NCBI GenBank assembly: GCA_947630255.1
Contig: CANRGU010000088.1
Location: 1-5,373 of the forward strand
Reading direction: 5' to 3'
From: an uncultured Clostridia bacterium
Lineage (GTDB): Bacteria > Bacillota > Clostridia > TANB77 > CAG-508
DNA: 5,373 nt
Below are positions 1 through 5,373 of this stretch, piece after piece (position 1 is the first letter of the stretch; each line of letters opens with the position of its first letter). The notes beneath the pieces are model-generated. The model saw nothing but the letters and a program-made list of their open reading frames with translations. It did no database searches and was not told where the DNA came from. The translations under genes and the position numbers were made by a program.

Positions 1-915
1 GGAAATATAATAGGTTCAATTAGTGTTTTAATTAGAAAAATACCTATCTTTGGAAATATAATGTATTCATCAAGAGGACCTGTATGTGATATTCATGACA
101 AAGAAGTTTTAAGTAAGCTAACAGATGGTCTTAAAGAACTTGCAAAAAAATACAAAGCATTTGTACTAAAAATTGAACCAGATATAAAAAGTGATGATAA
201 AGAATTTAGAGAAATAGTATCTAGTTTAGGATACGGAATAAAAGACGATGCAAAAAACTTTAGCGAAGAAATACAACCAAGATATGTATTTAGACTTGAT
301 ATAAAGGGAAAAACAGAAGATGAAATATTTAAAGCATTTCATCAAAAAACCAGATACAATGTAAGACTTGCAAGCAAAAAAGGTGTAGTCATAAAAGAAG
401 GAACAAGAGAAGATTTAAAAGATTTTCATGAAATAATGAAAATAACAGGCAAAAGAGATGACTTTATTATAAGACCATTATCATATTTTGAAAAAATGTA
501 TGACGAACTTGGTGAGCACGCAAAACTACTTATGGCATACTATGAAGATAAACCAATTTCTGGTATATTTAATATTGATTATGGAAACAAAGTATGGTAC
601 TTGTATGGAGCAAGTAGCAACGAACATAGAAATTTAATGCCAAACTATTTATTACAATGGGAAGGAATTAAATATGCAATAAGTAAAGGAAAAGACATTT
701 ACGACTTTAGAGGAGTATGTGGAATAATAGATGAATCACATCCACAATATGGACTATATAGATTTAAAAAAGGATTTAACGCTGAATTTACTGAATTCAT
801 TGGAGAAATATATTTAAACTTCAAACCGATAGTATACAAAACATATAAAATATCAGAAAAGTTATTTAAAAAAGCAAGAGGACTAGTAAGAAAACTAAAA
901 GGAGAAGTAAAATAA
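1..915 (+). CDS. FemAB/FemX-family peptidoglycan branch aminoacyltransferase, 5' partial
   Basis: This family transfers amino acids from aminoacyl-tRNA to the side chain of lipid II at the cytoplasmic membrane face, building the peptidoglycan interpeptide branch. The frame is open back to base 1, so the gene begins outside the window; 304 residues are visible. The ATG at 61 is internal: the 20 residues before it (GNIIGSISVLIRKIP...) match the family's N-terminal GNAT-like domain and no Shine-Dalgarno precedes it. Counting from base 1, family hallmarks are RGPVCD (25-30), TRYNVR (117-122), YGASSNEHRN (202-211), YDFRGV (234-239) and YGLYRFKKGF (250-259). There is no long coiled-coil insertion of the kind found in Staphylococcus FemA, so it resembles the shorter FemX type; about 30-50 residues are probably missing upstream. 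The C-terminal tail is Lys/Arg-rich. The stop codon directly abuts the racemase gene. The transferred amino acid cannot be predicted from sequence. Confidence 0.87.
   Translation, partial: GNIIGSISVLIRKIPIFGNIMYSSRGPVCDIHDKEVLSKLTDGLKELAKKYKAFVLKIEPDIKSDDKEFREIVSSLGYGIKDDAKNFSEEIQPRYVFRLDIKGKTEDEIFKAFHQKTRYNVRLASKKGVVIKEGTREDLKDFHEIMKITGKRDDFIIRPLSYFEKMYDELGEHAKLLMAYYEDKPISGIFNIDYGNKVWYLYGASSNEHRNLMPNYLLQWEGIKYAISKGKDIYDFRGVCGIIDESHPQYGLYRFKKGFNAEFTEFIGEIYLNFKPIVYKTYKISEKLFKKARGLVRKLKGEVK
901..906 (+). promoter_or_regulatory. Ribosome binding site of the racemase gene
   Basis: GGAGAA, preceded by AAAA, lies inside the last codons of the FemAB gene and ends 9 bases before the ATG at 916. It supports that start even though no intergenic base separates the TAA stop from the ATG, and it suggests translational coupling. 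Confidence 0.6.
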
Positions 916-2040
916 ATGAAATCATTAGTTATTAATAAAGATGATTTAAGGCATAATATAAAAGTAATAAAAGATTTAGCAAAACTAGATATTCCAAATG
1001 ACAATGGCGAAAAATATAAACTAATAGGCGTAGTAAAAGGAAACGGCTATGGACTAGGTTTAATTGAATACTCCAAATTTTTAATTGACAATGGAATAGA
1101 AACCTTAGCAGTAGCAACACTAGAAGAAGCAGTAGAACTTAGAAAAGAAGCTAAAATACAAGAAGATATACTAATGATGTCTTCTACAAGTATAGAAGAA
1201 GACTTAAAAACTCTAATAGAAAATGATGTTATAATAACAATTGGTTCTAAAGATGATGCGAAAACAGTTTTGAAAATATCAAAAGAAATTAATAAAAAAA
1301 TAAGAGCACATATAAAAATAGATACAGGTTTTGGAAGATATGGATTTTTATATACAGATATAAAAACAATAGTAGAAACAATAAAAAGCCTTTCAAATAT
1401 TAGCGTAGAAGGTATGTATTCACATTTTTCACTTGCATACTACAAAAACGATAAATGGACTATTGAGCAGTTTAACAGATTTATAAATGTAATAGAAACA
1501 TTAAAACTAAATGATATAAATATAAAAATGTATCATATGTGTAATTCACCAGCATTCTTAAATTATCCAGAAATGCAATTAAATGGCGCAAGAATAGGAT
1601 CCGCCTTTTTAGGAAGAGTAGATGCACAAAATAATGTCGGCTTAAAAAAAATAGGTCAATTAAAAACAAATATAACAGAAATAAAAACAGTCCCAAAAGG
1701 TTACAATATAGGATATTTAAACAGTTATACAACAAAAAAAGAAACAAAAGTAGCAATAATTCAAGTAGGATATATGGATGGGTATAATATAACTATGAAT
1801 TCAGATATGTTTAGATTTGTAGATAAATTAAGAGCATTATCTCACAGCATAAAAAGTTTTATGAAAAAAACTAATTTAAAAGTTACTATAAACGATGAAA
1901 AATATAATGTAATTGGTAAAGTTGGTATGTATCATTTAGCAATAGATGTAACAGACTCTAATATAAAAGTAAATGATATAGTTTACTTAGATGTAAATCC
2001 TCTACATGTAGATGGTAAAATTAGAAGGGAGTATGTGTAA
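916..2040 (+). CDS. alr: Alanine racemase family PLP enzyme (divergent C-terminus)
   Basis: This is a fold-type III PLP racemase, expected to interconvert L- and D-alanine in the cytoplasm for peptidoglycan; D-serine or another substrate is possible. An N-terminal TIM barrel carries the PLP lysine K41 in VVKGNGYGLG, with phosphate-contacting Y45. HIKIDTGFGRYG follows, with K134 at the usual carbamylated-lysine position and R141. Next are SHFSL (H170), CNSPAFL, and R226 in ARIGSAFLG, which should contact the pyridine nitrogen. The C-terminal domain keeps the second catalytic base Y286 in VGYMDGY. Two departures stand out. About 20 extra residues lie between Y290 and G334, and the usual CMD motif reads GMY (337-339). 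The end is also short: the stretch that normally carries a PLP-phosphate-binding tyrosine (Y354 in Geobacillus Alr) is replaced by a brief NPLHVDGKIRREYV tail. At 374 residues it is of normal length overall. Placement directly after FemAB suggests a role in wall-precursor supply. Confidence 0.88.
   Translation: MKSLVINKDDLRHNIKVIKDLAKLDIPNDNGEKYKLIGVVKGNGYGLGLIEYSKFLIDNGIETLAVATLEEAVELRKEAKIQEDILMMSSTSIEEDLKTLIENDVIITIGSKDDAKTVLKISKEINKKIRAHIKIDTGFGRYGFLYTDIKTIVETIKSLSNISVEGMYSHFSLAYYKNDKWTIEQFNRFINVIETLKLNDINIKMYHMCNSPAFLNYPEMQLNGARIGSAFLGRVDAQNNVGLKKIGQLKTNITEIKTVPKGYNIGYLNSYTTKKETKVAIIQVGYMDGYNITMNSDMFRFVDKLRALSHSIKSFMKKTNLKVTINDEKYNVIGKVGMYHLAIDVTDSNIKVNDIVYLDVNPLHVDGKIRREYV
2025..2031 (+). 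promoter_or_regulatory. Ribosome binding site of the DUF1189 gene
   Basis: AAGGGAG lies 9 bases before the ATG at 2041 and is embedded in the final codons of the racemase gene. It supports the start at 2041, which directly abuts the racemase TAA stop. Confidence 0.65.
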
Positions 2041-3057
2041 ATGAAAACAAAAAGTCCACGATTTTTCAAAAGATTCAAAGACTCAATAATAAACTTTGAT
2101 GAATATAAAACATTTTTAGACGAAAAAACTAGGGTCGCAATAAAGTACGTATTAAAAATAGTTCTAATATTTACAATTATATTAGCAGTAGCATTGACAT
2201 ATAAGATAATTAATGAAGTAAATAAAATAATATCAGAATTTCAAAATCAATATCCTAATTTTAGCTTTAAAGATAACGTATTAGTTGTAGAAGGTAATAA
2301 CAAAAAGATTGTAAATGGAGATAGTGCTGGATATTTTGGAATTATTTTAGACAGTGAAAAAGAAAATGTAAATGAAGTAGAAGAATTTGAGGATTATCAA
2401 TTTATAATAGCTGTTTTAAAGGATAAAATTGTTATTAAAAATGTAGATGATTCACAGACTATGATGACATACGAAGATATAAGTCAAAATTATGATTTAA
2501 GTAGTGTAAGCAAAGATAGCATAATACAATACTTAAATGGAAATAGCATGATGAGACTATATGTTGCAATTACATTAACGTCATTTATATATTTTTATAT
2601 AGCATATCTAATTCAATTTTTGCTTGATATATTGTTATTATCAGTAATAGGATATATAGTAAGTAAAATTGTTAATATTAAACTTAAATATAAATCAATA
2701 TTTAACCTTAGTGTGTACTCGTTAACTTTATCAATTATATTATATTTGTTATACATGGTTATAAATCTATTTACAGGTTTTACAATAAAATACTTCCAAA
2801 TAGCATATAACGCAATTGCATACATTTATATTATTACAGCTATGATGACTATAAAATCTGATTTAATGAAACAACAAGTGGAAGTTGGAAAAATTGTTGA
2901 AGAGCAAAAAAAAGTAAGAGAAGAAAAAAACAAAGAGCAAGAGGAAAAGAAATCTGATAAAAAAGAGCAAAAAGAAGAAAAGAAAAAGGAAAAGACCAGA
3001 AAAGAAAATAAAAAAGAAAAACCAGAAAACAGAACACCAGAAGGAAATGAGGCATAG
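2041..3057 (+). CDS. DUF1189-family multipass membrane protein with charged Lys/Glu tail
   Basis: The function is unknown. The architecture matches DUF1189 (Pfam family of Gram-positive membrane proteins, recognised from memory). A short basic cytoplasmic N-terminus (PRFFKRFKDSI) leads to one membrane helix at about residues 34-54. An extracytoplasmic domain follows at about 55-170, containing acidic stretches and a short VLVVEGN segment. A cluster of about four hydrophobic helices comes next (roughly 173-190, 193-211, 223-244 and 252-271). The last 65 or so residues (about 272-338) form a very Lys/Glu-rich, probably cytoplasmic and disordered or coiled-coil tail with repeated KEQ/EEKK/KKEK words. 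The DNA under the tail is almost pure purine on the plus strand. No enzyme motif is visible. The gene abuts the racemase and is followed 29 bases later by ftsH, so it is probably co-transcribed with both. A role in envelope homeostasis is inferred only from this setting. Confidence 0.8.
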   Translation: MKTKSPRFFKRFKDSIINFDEYKTFLDEKTRVAIKYVLKIVLIFTIILAVALTYKIINEVNKIISEFQNQYPNFSFKDNVLVVEGNNKKIVNGDSAGYFGIILDSEKENVNEVEEFEDYQFIIAVLKDKIVIKNVDDSQTMMTYEDISQNYDLSSVSKDSIIQYLNGNSMMRLYVAITLTSFIYFYIAYLIQFLLDILLLSVIGYIVSKIVNIKLKYKSIFNLSVYSLTLSIILYLLYMVINLFTGFTIKYFQIAYNAIAYIYIITAMMTIKSDLMKQQVEVGKIVEEQKKVREEKNKEQEEKKSDKKEQKEEKKKEKTRKENKKEKPENRTPEGNEA

Positions 3058-3075
3058 AACTTTGCAAAAATTTTG

Positions 3076-3082
3076 AAGGAGG
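3076..3082 (+). promoter_or_regulatory. Ribosome binding site of ftsH
   Basis: AAGGAGG is the strongest Shine-Dalgarno in the window and sits 4 bases before the ATG at 3087, a slightly short spacing. It lies in the 29-base gap after the DUF1189 stop and fixes the FtsH start. This strength suggests FtsH may be translated well independently of the upstream genes. Confidence 0.8.
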
Positions 3083-3086
3083 AAAC

Positions 3087-4886
3087 ATGAAGGACAACCA
3101 AAAAAATAAAAACAAAAAATATTACACAATACTTGCAATAGTCGCAATAGCATGCATTGTAGCTATTATAGGAGTATTGATATTTACAAATAACAAAACC
3201 GAAGAAGAGCAAGAAACAGATGAACTTGCATATACAGAGTTAATTAAAAAAATTGAAAATAATGAAGTAGAAGAAATAGAAATGACAGTTGGAAGCACAA
3301 CTGCAAAAGTAAAATTAAAAGATGTAGAAAAAGAAAAAACTACAATAGTTCCAAGCACACAGGCATTTATTGAACTAGTGCAAGAAAAAGTTAAAAACGG
3401 TGAAAGCGATATAAAATTAAATCAAATTCCAAGTAATGTATTTTTAAAAATATCTGAAACATTATTATCACTTCTTCCGACAATTATGATAATAATACTT
3501 TTTATACTTATATTCAAAATGCAGGGCTTAGGAGATAAAGGAAAAGTATATGATGCAGATAAAAGTGAGAATACACATACAACATTTAAAGATGTTGCAG
3601 GACTAGATGAAGAAAAAAATGAATTAATAGAAGTAGTAGATTTCTTGAAAGAGCCAAAAAAATTCCATGAAATGGGAGCAAAAATTCCTAGAGGAATTTT
3701 GCTTTGTGGAAAGCCAGGTACAGGTAAAACATTAATTGCAAAAGCAATAGCAGGAGAAGCGGGAGTTCCATTTATATCAATGAGTGGATCAGAATTTATA
3801 GAAATGTTTGCAGGGCTTGGAGCATCAAGAGTTAGAAAATTATTTGAAAAAGCAAAAAAGATATCTCCATGTATAATATTTATAGATGAAATAGATGCAA
3901 TAGGCGCAAGAAGAACAAATGCTTCTGGGGCAGAAAGTGAAAACAACCAAACATTAAATCAATTGCTAGTTGAAATGGATGGATTTGAAACAAACGAAAC
4001 AGTTATAGTGCTTGCTGCAACAAATAGACCAGAAATGCTTGATAAAGCACTTTTAAGACCAGGAAGATTCGATAGGCAAATAACAGTTGCAACTCCTGAC
4101 GCAAAAGGAAGAGAGGCAATACTTAAAATTCACGGAAAAGACAAAAAATTTGCAAACAATATAGATTTTGAATCCATTGCAAATGACACAGCAGGCTTTA
4201 CTGGAGCAGAACTTGCAAATGTACTTAATGAAGCAGCAATAATAGCAACAATAAAAAAACATAAAAAAATACAAATGCAAGATATCGACGATGCAGTTAA
4301 AAAAGTAACAGTTGGACTTGAAAAACATAGTAGAGTTATTTCAGATAAAGACAAAAAACTTACAGCATATCACGAAGCAGGACATGCAATAGTAAGTAGA
4401 TTTTTAGAAACACAATTCGATGTAAAAGAAGTATCAATTATACCAAGAGGTCTTGCAGGTGGATACACAATGTACAAAACAAACGAAGACAAATACTATA
4501 TTTCAAGAACTGAAATGGAAGAAAAGCTAGTTGCTCTGCTTGGTGGAAGAGCTGCAGAAAAAATTGCATTAAATGATATATCAACAGGAGCAAGCAATGA
4601 TATAGAAGTTGCCACAAACATAGCAAGAGACATGGTTACAGTATATGGTATGAGCGATAACATAGGTCCAATATTCCTAAAACAAAAAGACCCATATGAA
4701 AGACAAATATTTGGAGAAAATATAGATGATGCAGTAGGAGCAGAGGTAAAAAGATTAATAGACATAGCATACAAAAGAGCACAAGAAATAATACTAGCAC
4801 ACATGGATAAACTCACGGCAGTTGCTGAAAGACTACTAGAAAAAGAAATAATATCAGCAGAAGAATTTGAAACATTCTTTGAATAA
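3087..4886 (+). CDS. ftsH: ATP-dependent zinc metalloprotease FtsH
   Basis: FtsH is a hexameric, membrane-anchored AAA+ protease that extracts and degrades misassembled membrane proteins and short-lived regulators. At 599 residues it is near the family's usual 600-650. Order: a basic N-terminus, membrane helix 1 (about 13-34), an acidic extracytoplasmic domain (about 35-124), membrane helix 2 (about 126-143), then the cytoplasmic AAA+ and peptidase domains. The AAA+ part has Walker A GKPGTGKT (208-215), pore loop MFAGLG (240-245), Walker B CIIFIDEID (D267, E268), and the second region of homology with Arg fingers R324 and R327. The peptidase has the zinc motif HEAGH (429-433; E430 catalytic) and the third ligand D505 in GASNDIE. 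All catalytic residues are present, so it should be active. Two positions differ from the usual consensus: Lys209 in Walker A (normally GPPGTGKT) and Ala242 in the pore loop (normally FVG). The gene closes the operon before a hairpin. Confidence 0.97.
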   Translation: MKDNQKNKNKKYYTILAIVAIACIVAIIGVLIFTNNKTEEEQETDELAYTELIKKIENNEVEEIEMTVGSTTAKVKLKDVEKEKTTIVPSTQAFIELVQEKVKNGESDIKLNQIPSNVFLKISETLLSLLPTIMIIILFILIFKMQGLGDKGKVYDADKSENTHTTFKDVAGLDEEKNELIEVVDFLKEPKKFHEMGAKIPRGILLCGKPGTGKTLIAKAIAGEAGVPFISMSGSEFIEMFAGLGASRVRKLFEKAKKISPCIIFIDEIDAIGARRTNASGAESENNQTLNQLLVEMDGFETNETVIVLAATNRPEMLDKALLRPGRFDRQITVATPDAKGREAILKIHGKDKKFANNIDFESIANDTAGFTGAELANVLNEAAIIATIKKHKKIQMQDIDDAVKKVTVGLEKHSRVISDKDKKLTAYHEAGHAIVSRFLETQFDVKEVSIIPRGLAGGYTMYKTNEDKYYISRTEMEEKLVALLGGRAAEKIALNDISTGASNDIEVATNIARDMVTVYGMSDNIGPIFLKQKDPYERQIFGENIDDAVGAEVKRLIDIAYKRAQEIILAHMDKLTAVAERLLEKEIISAEEFETFFE

Positions 4887-4891
4887 AAACT

Positions 4892-4922
4892 GGCAAAAAA
4901 GAGGACAGACCCCTTTTTTGCC
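4892..4922. terminator. Hairpin terminator between convergent genes
   Basis: The arms at 4892-4904 (GGCAAAAAAGAGG) and 4910-4922 (CCCCTTTTTTGCC) pair over 13 positions with one A/C mismatch, around the loop ACAGA. The hairpin fills most of the 40-base gap between the ftsH stop and the stop of the minus-strand RluA-type gene. On the plus strand the GC core (4901-4913) is followed at once by six T. On the minus strand the full stem is followed by AGTTTTTA. It can therefore plausibly end transcription from both sides. The core GAGGACAGACCCC also resembles dispersed palindromic units, so a repeat origin is possible. Confidence 0.75.
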
Positions 4923-4926
4923 ATTC

Positions 4927-5373
4927 TTACATACTTATTTCTTTTCCATTTAAATACTCTAAAATTCCACTATCTGTTTTGAAATTAAACTTGATTTTGT
5001 AGCTACATAGCTCTTGAGTTTTTTTATTAAACTTTTTATTTATCTCATTTATCCCATATTTTCCGGTCACCTATTATAGGAAGACCAATATGTGCAAGAT
5101 GAGCACGTATCTGATGAGTTCTTCCAGTATGCAAAGTAACATCTAAAACAGAAGTATTATTTTCCAAATTTTCAGATAAAACTCTGTAAGATGTAACTAT
5201 TTTTTGATAGCCTTTTTTTGGCTCATCAGAAATATATACAAAAGATTTTTTCCTATCCTTAAATAAATAAGCAGTTATCGTTTTACTTTTAACTTTAGGA
5301 ATACCATAAACTGTGCATTTATAATGCTTTTCAATTTCCATACCTTTAAACTTATTAAGTAAAATATCTAAAG
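4927..5373 (-). pseudogene. RluA-family rRNA pseudouridine synthase, frameshifted and 5' partial
   Basis: The family isomerises specific uridines in 23S rRNA to pseudouridine. Only the C-terminal part lies here: the frame is open to the right edge (...LDILLNKFKG before the Met at 5341), so the start and the catalytic Asp motif are outside. The first frame (down to 5066) contains the strongly conserved LHTGRTHQIRAHLAHIG and ends PIIGD, then drifts to RKIWDK and a TGA at 5047-5045. Shifting by one base at 5064-5066 gives GKYGINEINKKF..., then ELCSYKIKFNF and GILEYLNGKEISM, ending with TAA at 4929-4927. This is a convincing RluA/RluC-type C-terminus of 45 residues. One extra C on the minus strand (GACCGGAAA in place of GACGGAAA) explains the break. 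Reading TGA as a sense codon would not repair it. It could be a real mutation or a sequencing/assembly error; if it is an error, the gene is intact. It is convergent with ftsH. Confidence 0.85.

Noticed and set aside
1..62. Direct repeat GGAAATATAAT at 1-11 and 52-62
   Set aside because: It is only 11 bases of AT-rich coding sequence, offset by exactly 17 codons, and is explained by a chance repeat of Gly-Asn-Ile in the protein.
2194..2228. TTGACA at 2194-2199 as an internal promoter for the ftsH side
   Set aside because: No good -10 box lies 16-18 bases downstream; the nearest (TAAAAT at 2223-2228) is too far, and the site is deep inside a coding region.
2826..3212. Long minus-strand frames rich in Phe, Ser and Leu opposite the DUF1189 tail and FtsH start
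   Set aside because: They are shadows of the A-rich Lys/Glu-coding strand; they have low complexity, no ribosome binding sites and no domain, and they cross two well-supported plus-strand genes.
3422..3946. 174-codon minus-strand open frame opposite FtsH
   Set aside because: It lies wholly antisense to the conserved AAA+ domain of FtsH and matches no family I recognise; its length comes from codon bias on the other strand.
4496..4924. 142-codon minus-strand open frame ending inside ftsH and starting in the terminator hairpin
   Set aside because: It is antisense to the FtsH protease domain, Ser-rich and without a recognisable motif, and its start falls in the hairpin stem.
5045..5047. TGA read as tryptophan in an alternative genetic code
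   Set aside because: Reading through this TGA gives only Asp-Lys and then TAA, while a one-base shift restores the family's C-terminus; the other genes use TGG for Trp and contain no in-frame TGA.
5045..5341. Taking the 98-codon minus-strand frame as a complete small protein
   Set aside because: Conserved RluA sequence continues upstream of its Met to the window edge, and the true C-terminus continues in the next frame to 4927, so this frame is a fragment.
1..5373. A hidden CRISPR array, tRNA, riboswitch or defence cassette
   Set aside because: Almost all bases are explained by five genes and one hairpin; the remaining gaps are 29 and 40 bases and hold only a ribosome binding site and the terminator.

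Overview
The window reads as chromosomal DNA from an AT-rich Gram-positive bacterium of the Bacillota, most likely an uncultured Clostridia-like lineage. The evidence is strong A/T bias with AGA and ATA as favoured codons, tightly packed genes with purine-rich ribosome binding sites, and a FemAB-type peptidoglycan branch enzyme. The standard code fits: TGG is used for Trp, and the intact genes end in TAA or TAG with no internal TGA.

Layout. Four genes run rightwards as one apparent operon. They are a FemAB-family aminoacyltransferase (bases 1-915, its N-terminus cut by the window edge), an alanine-racemase-family PLP enzyme (916-2040), a DUF1189-family membrane protein with a long charged tail (2041-3057) and an FtsH membrane protease (3087-4886). 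The first three abut exactly, stop codon to start codon. FtsH follows after 29 bases and has its own strong Shine-Dalgarno. A long hairpin (4892-4922) then separates FtsH from a convergent minus-strand gene for an RluA-family rRNA pseudouridine synthase (4927-5373). That gene enters from the right edge and carries a single-base frameshift near 5064-5066.

Together the operon joins cell-wall precursor work (interpeptide branch transfer and amino-acid racemisation) to membrane-protein functions (DUF1189 and FtsH quality control). The functional link between the two halves is inference from gene order. I see no CRISPR array, tRNA, rRNA, insertion sequence or clearly novel defence system. The points most worth a second look are the broken RluA gene, the divergent active-site surroundings of the racemase, and the palindrome between the convergent genes. 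There is no gene-free stretch above 300 bases.
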